Below the pieces are notes generated by a model. That model searched no databases. It had not been told where the DNA came from and saw only the letters and a list, made by a program, of their open reading frames with translations. DNA of 64,000 nt from Epiperipatus broadwayi (taxonomy: Eukaryota > Onychophora > Udeonychophora > Euonychophora > Peripatidae), in contig JAQFVV010000454.1 of assembly GCA_028023455.1 (NCBI GenBank), positions 184,001 through 248,000 of the forward strand, given 5' to 3'. This document shows positions 10,497 to 25,940 of this stretch, one piece after another (the first letter of the stretch is position 1; every line of letters begins with the position of its first letter). A program made the position numbers and the translations under genes.

Positions 10497-10510
10497 TATA
10501 AAATAAGATT

Positions 10511-10984
10511 GTTTTTTTACAGTATATATATATTAATTAAGTATAGGAAAATATGAGTTCTTTTTTTTTCTTAACGTATTAGAATATAAGTAAAAAGTAT
10601 CTTTTAATAGCCCACTTTAAGGCAACTATCTTTTTAAATGCCCCCCCTCCCATAAAAATTGTGAAAAAGAAGGATTTAATTATCAGGATTAACAATTATT
10701 GGTAGGGGAGAGTTTGAACAGTTTCCATATTTATTTTATCTTATAGCTAAGAGTATCCAAATACTCATTTCTTGAACAATATTCGATGATTGGACGAGTT
10801 AGCTGTGCGCTAGATATCTGAAAGAAAAATTGCCGCTAGATTAAAATCTGAAAAAAAAAAAGTTTTAATCACCAGATTCAAACTCAGGTCATAGGTATGT
10901 TAGACAAACATTCTACTGCTGACCACAATGCATATTTTTCATTATATACAATTATAGATGTTATATAACAATATTTTATTTTAT
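10511..10984. other. No recognisable gene; AT-rich DNA
   Basis: Includes T and A runs and a short C7 run at about 10640. No exon or shared repeat was seen. Confidence 0.45.
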
Positions 10985-10995
10985 ATCGTGTGATT

Positions 10996-11093
10996 TTTTT
11001 TTTTCATATGTTAAAAGCGTTGACCGGGCAGCGAACCTGGGCCAGCTGCTTAGAAGGCAGCTATGCTAACCACTAGGCCACCAACGCTTGATT
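10996..11093 (-). mobile_element. tRNA-Gly-derived SINE
   Basis: On the minus strand it reads GCGTTGGTGGCCTAGTGGTT (tRNA acceptor strand and A box), then GCCTTCTAAGCAG (anticodon arm), GGTTCGCTGCC (B box), the closing acceptor strand, and TTAACATATG plus an A tract. The duplication ATCGTGTGATT (10985-10995) / ATCGTGCGATT (11094-11104) flanks it. It is about 90% like tRNA-Gly(UCC), but the tail and TSD make it a SINE, not a tRNA gene. Confidence 0.88.
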
Positions 11094-11105
11094 ATCGTGC
11101 GATTT

Positions 11106-12570
11106 ATTTAATTATATACATACAGTATACACATTTTAACATTTGAATAAAAACTCACAATGGATTTTTATTTTATGTATATTTAATGAATGAAATGTAC
11201 TGCGTATTTTCTAAACTTAAAAATAAAAACAAGTCTTCTAAAACAAATGTAATTGTCTCCTCTGAAATTTGTTTTATTTTTTGTTTATCTGAATTTTGTG
11301 ACACCTCTGATTAATCTAAAACTGTTATAAATGTTACAATTTGTTTTTATTGCACAAGTAAATTGATTACTATATTTTATTTGTTATTTTACTTTGTATT
11401 TAGTGACGACTATAATCATTTTCGTTTATGCATTATTCGTCAATATAGTTTAGTTTCTTGTAAACATAATTTCTTTTATTCCTATCTATTGTTCTGGATA
11501 AAAAATATCTATCAGTATTTTATAAACTTTTTTTCTACTCAAACTTATTTTAAAATTTAAATTATATATATTATGCATTAAAAGGAGAGTGAAGTAGTAA
11601 TTGCATTGCGCATTATCATTTAAATTAAATGTTTATCTTTATCAGGTAAGTAGACATTTACATTTAATTCTATAATAAAATATTATGTTTAATTCTTAGC
11701 ATATAAATAAATAATGTATTCAAATCAAAATAAAAGCTAATAATGCCAGGTGCTGTCAAAAGTTCTACACAGATTAACTTGTGTATACAGAGAATTAATT
11801 CATTTTTTATAGAACTGAATAATAATGTTTTTTTTTTTTATTCAGTTAAAAAGAGAAAAAGAAAGAAGAAAAGTTTTTTTTTTTATTTCTTTGTCCAATA
11901 GAATTAAGATGAGAGGTAGGCATGGCTATTGGTTAAGATTTCACCATCTTTTGATATTTAGTGACAGGTTGCCCTGTATACCCTTTCTGAATTTTTTTTT
12001 TCTGCAGGCCTTACTTATAGTAGGATTGGATAGCCATTCATTATCAAAATGTGATTGGAATATAAACTAATGCATGGAGGGGAATATGAAAACAACTCGA
12101 GTATTGAAAAGATTATCAATAAAACAGTTTCTATTTTTAATTTCTAGACTAGAGATCAAAGGTTTAAAGTTGCTTGTTTTCACTCTTATTTATGTTGATG
12201 TTTATCTATTGTTGTAAGCCTACAAAAGAAATCATAAACTTATGAATACATTGCAGCTTTCTAAAAGATTTAATTAAGCTCTGCAGAAGATTATGAATTC
12301 AAGTGAATACACTTTAATCAATTTATCATCTTTACATCATTTGAACATTTGTTTAACAACTATTTGTTGTTATTGAGAGTATACGCCTAAGTATATAGTG
12401 TGAGCAGATTTAAGACAATGCTTTTTCTTGTGTTCTCTTTTCTTTATAAACAATTCAAAATGACTTAAGTTTTCTCAAGCTTCTGAAATCAGATGAAGTA
12501 TAGTGTATAAGTATAATGTATTAATAATTGTATTCTTTTTAATGTAACATTTGTATCGAATTGAAAATTT
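11106..12570. other. No recognisable gene; intron-like AT-rich DNA
   Basis: Contains the candidate recursive splice site at 11631-11652. Open frames at 11363-11560 and 11825-12070 are T-rich and low-complexity and look like chance. Confidence 0.4.
11631..11652 (+). other. Candidate recursive splice site (ratchet point)
   Basis: GTTTATCTTTATCAG is joined directly to GTAAGTAG: a pyrimidine-rich acceptor followed at once by a consensus donor. This AG|GTAAGT arrangement is the signature of recursive splice sites in very long animal introns. It is only a motif match. Confidence 0.35.
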
Positions 12571-12574
12571 AAAG

Positions 12575-12678
12575 CTTTTTTTTTTCATGTGTCATAGCAT
12601 CAGCCGGGAAGCGCACCCGCTAACCCAGGACAACTGCTTGTAAGACAGCTGTGACGACCTCTCGACCACCCATGCTTG
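12575..12678 (-). mobile_element. tRNA-derived SINE, second subtype
   Basis: On the minus strand: CATGGGTGGTCGAGAGGTCG (A box), CTTACAAGCAG, then GGGTTAGCGGGTGCGCTTCC with a doubled GGGT before the B box, the closing strand, and TATGACACATG plus A tract. Same subtype as 30206-30311 and 36932-37037. Flanking TTGAAAATTT/TTGACAAATTT is only a rough duplication. Confidence 0.8.
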
Positions 12679-13307
12679 ACAAATTTTGTTCATAAAATTT
12701 AATTATATTTTCATTACATATATATGCTTGTAGAAAAAAAAATATTTATCTTATTATAAACCACATATCATTATAAAATGGACAAACGTACAGACATAAA
12801 TACGCTTATAATTAAAATTATTCTTTTGGGGGTCATAATTTATTAAAAAAATTATATTGGAATTGAAAAGGTGATGGATAAAGTCTACAATCACTATAAT
12901 GAATGTGTTTTTCAGCAGCTTGAAAAAAATAATAGATTATAAGTTTTTAAAAGAAAGTGTTGTGCCGTAGAGAAAAATATATAATTCGTAACAACAGAAT
13001 TATAATTTAGTGAAGAAATTAATAAATCAGTTTAGAATGGTTAAAATCAGTTTAAGGTTCAGAAGTTAACACTGATTTGTTGGAAAAAGGTAGTCTTGGT
13101 TTTTAATATTAAATTTTTTTTCTTCATAAATTGAACATCTGCCATAATTAATTATGTATATATTTATTTATAAAATAAATAAAGTTTAAATAGTAATGAT
13201 ACATGATAATAATTATATGATGTATTACTATCATTAACAGTCATTAAATTACATGTAATTCAATTAATACCATATAGTATCAATATGTCTTTCTGTTATT
13301 AGTTAAG

Positions 13308-14090
13308 TTCAGTCATCATCATCAACCATTATCAATCCACTGCAGGATGAAGGTCTCTCCAAGTTCAATCCATTTCCTCCGACCTTTAGCTTCTCTTCTC
13401 CACATCATCCCTGCACACTTTCTTATTTCATCCATCCATCTCACATGTGGTGTCTTTCTGGGTCTTTTACAATCTCTTGAAATTCAGTTTAAGATTTCAG
13501 TTGTCTATTTATTATCATCTCTTCTAGCACTATGTCCAGCCCAACTACACTTCAGTCTTTTAATTTTTTCAATGAGGTCAGTAACACCTGTTTGTTCTCT
13601 TACCCATATATTGTATTTTCGATCTCTTCTTGTTACTCCCAACATGCATCTCTCCATACAGAAATTCTTTGAGTGGTCTGAAGTCTCTGTATTGCTCTTT
13701 TATTAACTGTCAAAGTCTCAGATCCATAAGTAAGAACTGGTAAAACTTATTTATTAAAAACTTTCCTTTTCAAACACATAGGCATATTTCCTTTTAGTAT
13801 CAAGTTATTTCTACCAAAAGCACTCCAATTAAGTTTAATTCTATGATTAATTTCATCCATTATGTTTCCATCTATATTAATAATCTAACCAAGGTATTTG
13901 TAACTGTTAACTTCTTCTAACTTATCATAATTAATCTTAATTTTCATACCTTGAGAAAATCCATTAAACATTACTTTAGCCTTTTTAACATTTATCTTTA
14001 GTCCTATTTTCCTACTTTCATCTGATAATTCCTGCAACATTTCCTGCAGCTCTAAAGTATTATTTGCAAAAATAACTACAGAATAAAAAG
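13308..14090 (-). pseudogene. Non-LTR retrotransposon, C-terminal fragment (second copy)
   Basis: About 85-90% identical to 4576-5238 but starting further upstream. It reads VVIFANNTLELQEMLQEL and KIGLKINVKKAKVMFNG just after the catalytic YADD box, which is lost at the 5' truncation near 14090. It then has LEEVNSYKYLG and the YGSET region with stops and frameshifts, among them an extra GAAA-containing insertion near 13660. The 3' end has the same CATCATCATCA tail (minus: TGATGATGA) at 13313-13323. It is an independent, more decayed insertion of the same family. Confidence 0.85.
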
Positions 14091-14114
14091 TATATATGTG
14101 CACATTCAAGTCAG

Positions 14115-14750
14115 ATTTCAATTTTATATTATAAATTCTATATACAATAAAATAAACAAATTATCTTTTTTTTTATTATAAAATATAGGAAAATTTTAGT
14201 CTGTAATTTGGTTACAACTCATATGATAAGGCTAAAAATAGAATACATTAAATGGTATTCAAAGAAGAAAAAAGTTCAATGATTATATATCCTACATTAC
14301 ATAACCTAAGAGGACTACAGTGATCCATAGGAGCAACGGGAAGGGCCCAAGGTTTGGTATCTTGGAGATAGGTGACTAAGTGTGTGTAACTCGAAATGTA
14401 CAAAGATGACATCAAAGTTTTGTCCATGCAAAAACCATGGCATTACATAGGTAAATCAGATTCTTCATAATGGATGTCAGTGTCATCATATCCAGAGTCT
14501 AAGATATAGGCTTGAGGCTGGGGGCAATTAATAGTCAATCCCAAATGGATGCACTTAAACTAGTTTTTAATTATTTTTTATTCTATACATCTATCACATA
14601 TAATCTAGCTTTGTTGGACATTCTAAAAATTTAAATAGCTTCTCTTTCCAGAATTTCCACACACTTGTAATTTTGTTATGCCTATCTGTTATGCAAAATT
14701 AGTACCTAGAGGTTCTTATCCAAATAAATTAATGCATTATCATATTTGGT
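14115..14750. other. No recognisable gene
   Basis: Somewhat less AT-rich at 14290-14530. No repeat of the window and no clear exon. Confidence 0.4.
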
Positions 14751-16596
<1,846 letters not shown>

Positions 16597-16600
<4 letters not shown>

Positions 16601-16615
16601 TATATATATATATAT
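16597..16615. repeat. (TA)n tract at right edge of foldback
   Basis: Nine TA units directly next to the right arm, mirroring the long TA tract at the left edge. Confidence 0.85.
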
Positions 16616-16624
16616 TGTACCCTC

Positions 16625-17400
16625 CTCCCCCGTCGCCTCTCTCCATAATAATCTATAACAATGTTTAAAATATATTCTCCGGGTTCTCTCTCTAGCTCAG
16701 TCTTAACAAAATGAATGAAATTAATTTATTAAAAATGATTACTACTAGCTCTAAACTTTAAAATATAAATACAGTTATATTATTAAAAATTTATTATTTT
16801 CATGAGACATGGAGCGACGACACGGGGAGCGAGACAGACTACATTGAGATATATCCACATGATACTATCCCAATGGCATAAGAAAACTATACTAAATAAT
16901 CAACTTATGGTATTCTTATGACTTTCCAAGCTTTTTTCATTACGATTAAGATAATAATCATATCTTATTATTCTTTGTAATAATAATCTAGCTCAATTAA
17001 ATAATTTAAGTAAATAAATGAAATAAAATCAAATCAAATAAATCTCAGGTTCATAAATTGCATTTAAACTGATTTAAATTACGGTAGTAAACTATGAGAA
17101 GGGAATTTTATGTCATGAATTCACTACGTAACAACTAACAATAATAAATAAGAATAATGATAATAATAGTATAATGTAATCCTATTTCTTCTTAAATGAA
17201 ATAAATAAATAAATATTACGTTCGTGGTAGTATTTAATAATCTGACAATCAAAATACGTGTTGTAATATTAGCATATAATTTATTTTAATATTGTGGCAA
17301 CCAACTTATGACCAATAAACGATATAATTATAATCCTTTAATTTTATCATACAAATGAATTTTCAAGAATTATTATAACACTTTTATGTTTATCTACTCT
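16625..17400. other. No recognisable gene; two short GC-rich patches
   Basis: CCTCCTCCCCCGTCGCCTCT near 16621 and GGAGCGACGACACGGGGAG near 16811 stand out from AT-rich sequence. No frame or element explains them. Confidence 0.4.
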
Positions 17401-20300
17401 GTGCAAAATTATATGTTTGTTGCAATTATAAATGTGTATTGCGATATCATGCATTTTATGTGGAGAAATAATAACTAAGACACGAAGCTTACAAATAAAT
17501 TTACAACATAGTTTATTAATAATTATACAAATAACAATATTTACATTATGTACATCGGATATCCCTACTTTCCTGTTACAAAATTACTTTACTAGTTTAT
17601 CTCTTAACATTAAATTTCTACTTATTTTATTTTTAACTCTTATACAGTATTATTATTATTAGATATCTGATTTTAGTTTAGCTTGTTACAAAAATGTATC
17701 TATCAATAATTATCATTAATACTTTATATCTCTATTAATTTTAAAATTATATTTTTAAAAAATTTTTTACCTTCGTAGTAACTATACAAAATCATAAAAT
17801 TCTATTTTATATTATTATTCGTATGGAATCCTAAAGATTCAAACCCTTCCTGACATTTTGATGTTTCCGTTTTATTATCGACTATACAATAATTATTAAT
17901 CAAATACTTATCCAAGCCTTTGCTTCGTATGGTAACTACAATCATTAACATACCATGCACAAATACATATATCTGTTACACATTATTGAATCATTTTTTC
18001 AACCAACATGCAATCTCTATTTTTAAATATCATATAAAATATTAAAATTTTATTATTACTTAAAAAAAAAAAACTTTGTTTAGATTTTTCCTTTAAAATC
18101 TTATATTCATTTCAGAATTACTTTTTAAAACTATATCATATGATTCTTCATCTCTTTATGACATTTATACTTTCACTTTTAAAATAACAATTCTAACTCA
18201 TTCTAGTAAATAAACTATTCTTACATAACGATAACCTAGCTTCATTTCTATTTTATGTATCATTTCTATAAAAATATCTTTCTGACGATGTATATTCATG
18301 AAACAAGGATAGCGAAAATAGATGCGCAGGATCAAAACAACTAGAATATTATCTGTCATAAAACTTGACAATGATGGCACAGTGAATTTAAAGAACACTA
18401 TAGAGGAGTGACCTTTATCTGTCTATCCACATCTACTATAGGAATGATGCTAAAGCTATTTCTTCAGCTTTATAAAACATCAAAAAATTTAAAAAATACG
18501 TAAAAAAAACACTGTCCAAAATATATGTGTTCAGTGATAGGACTTAGTTAGCTATACTGAAATCACACAAAATACTATGATCCAAATATTTGATTTTTTC
18601 TTATTTCTTGGCAAAAAAACATCATCTTGGTTTCCTCTACACCAGTACTACCAAGTCACTATCCGATTTATTTCTCTAGATTTATCTATGCAGTACATCG
18701 ACAAATTTCTGTCTACATTTCTAACAATAATAAAATTCATTTTTAGTTCAAACTATACAGCTATTCTTAAGAAAATCTTTTACTACTTATCTCGTATATT
18801 TATAATATACCAACTATTTTAAAATTATCATGAATATTTGCAACATAAAAGTTCAAAAGAATCACATAATTATTATGATACTTATTATTAATTATATTTT
18901 TAAAACAACTTATTGCATGCACATTTAAAATTACTACTATCTCAAATATATGTTTTAATGTTGGATAAATGTGTACTTATAATTTAAAAACTTTCATACA
19001 TCATTCTTCATTAATAGATGACCTAAAAAAAAATACATTATGCATTATCAATAATATCACAATTACCAAAACGATCTCTATCTTCTTGATCGTATTCTGA
19101 AGGCTTCACCATTCCATTACTTCTTGTAGATATTTAAAACTTCCATACATACATTTTATTTTTATAATAATATTTCTATCATTCTATTAAGCTATTATAT
19201 TTAACTCTCATTATTCTTAAATTCATGTTTATATGTTTCCCTAAGCTAATATAGAATTTTTATATTTTAAATACAATCAAATAAAAATATTAAATTATAT
19301 TTACGATACTGCTTTGTCGAACTTGCTTGAAAATTGTTCATAGTAAAGCTAAAAAAAAATATATACTTTATTTTTTTTCTTCAGTCACTTAATGTTCTAT
19401 AAAAAAAATAACTCTGTTTAATAATCTTCATCGACGACGATGATCCTTAGTTTTCTCAATATTTTATACAATTATTAATTCTTGATATCTCCTTCAACAT
19501 AGTCTGCTAGCTTTTTCCCGCGCGTCTTGTCCCCCCCGATGCATCTTGTAGATATTTTATTTTAAATCTTCAATAAATTTCTGTTTCCATGGATCCATTT
19601 TTATTTAGTCATTTAATTTTATATTTCTTTGATCAAGCATTATTTCATTGAATACTTTATAATATTTTTTCTCATAAGATAAAGTTTTAGGCACCTTGCC
19701 ATAAAATACTTATAGCACTTTAATCTTTTTTACTTTCCTTTATCTCACAATTCTGGAACTATATCTTTTAATAATGTTTTCTTTACAAAATAAACATTCT
19801 TTTCTTCATTATTATTTTTCTTGATACTAGAACGCATATTAAAATTTTGTTCATAGAGAAGTATAACTTAGTTTTAAAATAGCTCTGTAAATTTATCGTC
19901 ATAAATTGTTCTTGACGACCTGCAGCTTCTTTTTCAGATTTTCACATATCGTCCCAATTGTATTCCTTTCAGTTATAAGATTAAGTTTCAGGTTGAGCAC
20001 AACTAAAGTCGTCTTAAGATACTTTCCCATTATTTTTCTTTCAGCAATCACTTTAAATATTTTTTCTTGTACTTCCATGTTACTGTAGGCTTTCTGGTTA
20101 AATTTGAATAAAATTTCCTGGTAAGATAAACTTAAAATTAGCAATCCATATCTCTGTAGTCAAAAATATATTATATGTTACAGAATAACTTTTAGAACAA
20201 TACGAAATTATAAATTTATATTACTGTTTCGCTACGATGTTATCAGCTATCAACATGTGTTACTTTCCCTTTCACTTACACATTACTTCTCCCCGCTCTT
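17400..20300 (-). pseudogene. Possible decayed minus-strand coding region, unidentified
   Basis: The + strand here is rich in T and C and poor in G, unlike flanking DNA, and minus-strand translations show protein-like stretches broken by stops. Examples are 19899-20144, open for 81 codons with EVQEKIFKVIAERKIM; about 19030-19120, with GMVKPSEYDQEDRDRFG; and about 19500-19560, with RRAGKKLADYVEGDI. I recognise no family. It may be a very old gene, a large DNA element or only a strand-composition anomaly. Confidence 0.25.
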
Positions 20301-23300
20301 TGTATAATTCTTAGATTTTTGTCTGTTAATTTTACATCCTTTGATTGGTTAATATTTATTTTAGCGCGAACAATTTATTCATTTTATTTTGATAACAGAA
20401 TAGATGTTTAAAGTTAAGAACTGATGACGTAATGTCTGGAATATTTATACCAATATTTTTAAATTCAATTATAGTTTTATATAAAAAAAATCATCTAAGT
20501 TTTAAAATAATTATTAAAACAATATTTAATATTTTTTAACTTTCACTTTAAAGATCGATGGCAATTATATCTAGTTTTAAATTCACACAGTTTATTATTA
20601 TTTTAACAAGAGTGTGTGTGAAGGCATATAATATACGGTCACGTGTTTACTAACTTTTATCAAAATGATTTTTTATTTACGTCTTGGTTTAAATTACCAA
20701 AACTGATATATTTTATAAAAAATTTAGAAAATAATTTTAAAATGTAGAACTAAATATAATTCTCACCATCCCACAGTTTATTAATAACTTATACTCTATT
20801 AAATTTGATTTTTAAATACAATTATAACATTACATTTCATTTATTTAATTTATTAGTTTTTAAATATTATACTAAATAATTGATATACTTTTAACTATCT
20901 ATAGCTGTATTATTTTGTATGGCCAGCTTTCACAACCATCAGCAATAATATGATTAAGCTTTATTTGTTTTCTTTTAAAATAATTTATTACACTGTTACC
21001 TACCAGGTATTTTCAGCTTTAAATTGTATTATAAAATCTACTTATCCCATTATTATTTATATCTCTTACAAATATAACTTAAAATTTAAAATTCTTTAAT
21101 AATTGACCTTTCTACCCTACCTATGACCTACAGACAAGGGCACAATATATATATATATATGATAGAAATGTAACAATAATTCTCTGTGTATTTTAAAATA
21201 ACTTTCCAAAACAATTAAGACTTATTTTTGTGAATTCAGGTTCCACGGCATTTTTACTTAAGAGAATTCCATGACACATTAACAAAAAGGTGATAATTTT
21301 AGCACTTAATAATTGCTGAAATTTGCCATGATTAGCAGTAATTTCTAAAAATTAAGATTAACATTTGTTAATATATTTAGAATATGACCTATTTTTTAGT
21401 GATATTTTTTATAGATGCAAAGCACACCAATCTGGTGATTTGTAACTGTAATGTCTCATGTAATCTTACTCTCTTTTACATTCTGACTTCTAATTATATT
21501 GCAAACCATAAGATGTTGTTTTAAGTGTGAATCCATCCAAATTCTTTCACAATGACATTTCTACCTAAATGAAGTTTGTAGTTGTCAAATTATTTGATGT
21601 ACAAAAGTATAAAAAATCCAATTCCATCACATCTAATAACTTTGTTGTTTGAATATGCATCAAATATTCCAAAAAGAAAAAAATGATTTGTATCATTATC
21701 CAACAAGAAATAAAAAGCTACCTTTAATCTCAGCTTTCCAAATCTAATGTGAAGGAGATAAAAATAGATGTAAATTTCATTGCCGAAAATATTTTTTTAT
21801 ATTATTTGTACATATGGAAATTTCAAGAATAGAAGATACTAAATGAGACTTCATAGAAAATCCAACACAATGCAGTGTTTGCCCTCCATGATTTGCAATG
21901 ATTTATGTCTTGATATTCCAATGTTTTAATCACCACCACAATTACTTATTGAATCAAAATTTTTACTATAATTTATAAATTCAATGCAAAATGGGGATTC
22001 ATATTTATTGGGATCCCCCCTCCCCCATCAGTTCTCTTAAAACTTTATGTTATCTATTGTGCTATAATATTTTAAAATTAAGCTTGTGTTTTAGTTGCTG
22101 TGAAGAAATGTTTTCTGTAGATGACTTATAATGACCGTAGAATGTCATGCAGACAGGTAAATCATAGTTAATATTTATGACATTAACCACAAGAGGTTAT
22201 CTCATGGGTTGATCAGCAAAAATAATATCCGCTATCTGAACTAGTTAACATAAATATAGATATAAATTTACAACACCAATCAAGTTAATCCTTAATCTTC
22301 TTGTTGACCTGCAATGTTTAAAATCAACTACCTATACAACATTTTGCATCTAAGTAAATTACTTCAGAAAACCTCATCAGTATTCCGAGTCAATCTGCAA
22401 TGAAACTATTTCTCCAGTGAATTAATCTTTTCATAATAGTGGAGACTAATGTGAGTAAAGAAACATGATAAATTTATTTTTTAGAAATAAAAAAAAAATT
22501 GTCTAAATCTCCTGCATTTTTCAATTTCATCTTTGTAGCAACTCTCAAAGAAATAATCCCACCTCTCACTCTTCTCAATTTTAACATTGTATTCTTGACA
22601 TCCCAGCATGCATTTTTTTTATAAAGCTCCATGGTCAATTTAATCATAAACTCTAGTTATATTTTTCTTAAAAATTACTTCATCAAGAAGTTTTATTTAA
22701 TTACAAAAATAAAAAATTAAGTGGAATTGATAAAGACATTTTGCTCACTCTGGGTATGTGACCATAAGAACGTTTCTAAGAAATCATCAAATTTATAATA
22801 ATCTTATGCTACTCAACAATCATAAAGGCAGTAACTTAATACTGAATCTTTAAAATCACATTCATAAACTCAATAATTGAATTCTGACTTCAACAAAGAA
22901 TTTGAATGTTTTTCCATATTGTTTTGTCATCTAGCTAAGAATAGTCCAGATACCAGTTTTCTCACAGTATTGGTTGCTTAGCTTGTTTGTCTATTAATAA
23001 GCTAATTGAAAGAAAACTCCTAAGTCTGAATGGAACCAGAAAAGCTTTATCTGGCCAGAATTCTAACTTAAATCATAAGCATGGTAAGTGGATACATTAC
23101 CACTGCCTGACACAGACAGTTGTTGTAATAATGTACTCATGGATACATTTTAAAATTATAAATAAGCTTATTTTTAGCCTATTAATATATTTGTTTTTTA
23201 GAGTTCATTTAGTAATTGAAACTCTTCTCATTGCATAACAGTATTATAAATAACTAAGATGAAAAAAACATTAAAGCCATTATTATGAAATGTAAATTAA

Positions 23301-24125
23301 ACATCAATGCAAAACAATTGCTTAATTGTAATGATTAGACCTAGTAAATAGATATCGGGACAATTATGGAGCTGAAAAAAAAGTACAAAATCAATTATTT
23401 GATTAATCTGATTATTAGTATAGAAACAAAACACTCAATAAAACAAACCAATCATAATAAAAGAGCTCAGAATACATTTTTAAGTAGAAATTTGCAACTT
23501 CCAATATATATTTTACTCAATGAAGCTTAGACATTGAATACCAAATTATAACTGACTAGTGTATTGTTAAAAATCTGTTCCTAAAACAAGTGCGAATACC
23601 AGAAGTGTAATTCTCTAATTTAACATGTACCATATTAACAACTCTCAACTTTGAACAAACTATGTTCTAATAGTCAATATGATCAAACATCAATCTTAAT
23701 GTACATGGTTATTAATTTTATAACAATGTAAAAGCTTTCTTTCCTTAGTTAAAGAATAAATTGTAATAATAGATATCTGACAAATAGTAATTTAAAATTA
23801 TAGAATAACATCTAATTATAATAGCCCTTATTTACTCTGAATGTACCAAAATATTTATTCCTGAAATTTATTAGACTAGCTCAAATATAATTTTATATAA
23901 AATTTTATACTGTATACTACTAATAAATTATGAACAATTGCTGAACCTATAACTATAGTAAATCACAATCTATCTCAATCTAAAATAACATCTTAACTAT
24001 TATTCAAGATTTAATACTTTAAAATATATATTTCCTGTTGAAATACCATATCTAAAATAATACTAGATAAATGGTTATCTTAATATCTATAAAGTTATAT
24101 TAGTTCATTATGAATTTGTAATGAT
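20300..24125. other. No recognisable gene
   Basis: AT-rich with a (TA)8-9 tract near 21147-21164. A piece near 22590-22620 weakly recalls the minus-strand non-LTR element (CATCCCAGCATGCAT against CTCCCAACATGCAT) but is too short to assign. The 83-codon frame at 22987-23238 crosses a consensus-like GGTAAGT at 23087 but has no convincing acceptor. Confidence 0.4.
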
Positions 24126-24131
24126 ATATCT

Positions 24132-24327
<196 letters not shown>

Positions 24328-24848
24328 CTAAAAAAAATTCCCCTTTGAATTTATTTATCAACCTGTCATATATAAAGTATTCAAATATCATTTAGGATTT
24401 TGCTGTAACTTAATTATTTTAAATATATTATCGAAATCTATTTAAATAAAGAACTTTATATTTATATTTAAGTATATCCCTATCAAGATCACCAAGTACT
24501 GATTTATTAAATATTAGCAGCACCTATGTTAAATAATAATTAAATATATAAAAGAAAATAACATATAACTATATATGCACTTACTAATCCAATTGCTGTT
24601 TTCTTATTTGTTTAGTAATTATTTAATGCAAGAAGTGTATGATGTAAATTAATATGTAACCTCTAAGTATTTAAAATTACATTAGCAAATAGATGTAAAT
24701 GAAAATTAATATGTAACCTCTAAGATTGTAAGTATTTGAAATTACATTAGCAACCTAATTAAAATGATCACTGAATCAAATTTATTTATTTAAATAAATC
24801 AATGTTTATTAATAATAATGAAATGATAAATGAATAATAAAATATATC

Positions 24849-24920
24849 ACTTGATCACCATCTCTTATACTAGCACATAGTGCCACCCTGGCACTACTGT
24901 ATGGAGAGTTTTGCCTTGTT
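24849..24920 (+). mobile_element. Miniature internally deleted family C element (72 bp)
   Basis: It keeps the family C start (TTGATCACC) and end (GGCACTACTGTATGGAGAG, then TTTTGCCT) and lacks the ribozyme and interior. A perfect 14-bp duplication TAATAAAATATATC flanks it at 24835-24848 and 24921-24934, proving it inserted in this short form. Confidence 0.8.
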
Positions 24921-24939
24921 TAATAAAATATATCGTGAT

Positions 24940-25790
24940 ATAAATTCTAGCTGAATATCGTGAAGAATATCTTTCATCCGAACTGTTATTAAAGAAGATA
25001 CATACTCGCAAAACAGAAATTTATTTATTTTATCATATAATATAACCAAATCGGTGTAAAATGAAGATGTTGTTGAACGAATACAAAGCTATAATAAAAG
25101 AAAGCTAATAATAAGTGTATAATATTCATACCATATAATAATTTATTTAAATAAAATTTTTTAGTATGATTATTTGTTTATCTCATTTACAAAATATGGT
25201 ATCAATAAATCGCTATTATGATAGAATCATCTAGATTTTTCAATGCTCATAGCATATGTATTGAAATAATATACACTCAACAAATAAACATTGGATTTTA
25301 AATTAAAATTTTAACTATTTAATTTTGAATATGACTTTAGTCAAATTAAGATTTAAACCTTTTATTTTTTTATGTAAATGGATAATTTATTAATGCGCAA
25401 AATAATAACTGATAATAACAATAATATAAATGTGTGAATAAAAAAAATTGCATATGACCTGTATAAATTCCTTATATACATTCCAGAGAAGCACAGTAGT
25501 TTGAATGTTTATATTCTGTAAGCTTCCAATGATCCTATTAAAATCATTATTTTGGTCAGTATAAAATATATTTTAAATGGTTATACGAGGTAAAACATAT
25601 TTTCAAATTCCTGTTGAATTTCAATTATTTTATAATCCTTTGAATAAATAATATGATTAATATTATAAATGGTATTGTTTAACAAGTGGATGCTGACATC
25701 CTTTTATAACTAGGCAATATACAAGTAAATCAATTCCAATCTAATAGTGAACTGTTAGATGATATTTCAAAGCAAAAGTAATTGATATAT
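24940..25790. other. No recognisable gene; AT-rich DNA
   Basis: No shared repeat or exon-like segment was seen. Confidence 0.45.
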
Positions 25791-25899
25791 ATATAAAATT
25801 AAGAGCATGCTAATGAGCTCTAAACAAGCTTTTTTTTATTATGATAAATGCTACTAAAAGAGAAGGCATTCAAATCATCTTTATCTTAGATTATCCCCA

Positions 25900-25940
25900 T
25901 CCCCAGACTGGTTTCGACCTATGGGTCTCTTCAGTGAGGA
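25900..25940 (-). ncRNA. Hammerhead ribozyme, family A copy 1
   Basis: Minus strand: TCCTCA, CTGAAGA, stem II GACC-CATA-GGTC, GAAA, CCAGTC with cleavage after this C, then TGGGGA. Stem I TCCTCA/TGGGGA pairs over six bases with one G·U. All core nucleotides are present. Stem III ACCAGT is imperfectly self-complementary. Confidence 0.8.

Noticed and set aside
22987-23238. Exon ending at GGTAAGT (23087)
   Set aside because: No convincing acceptor and the frame has no recognisable content.
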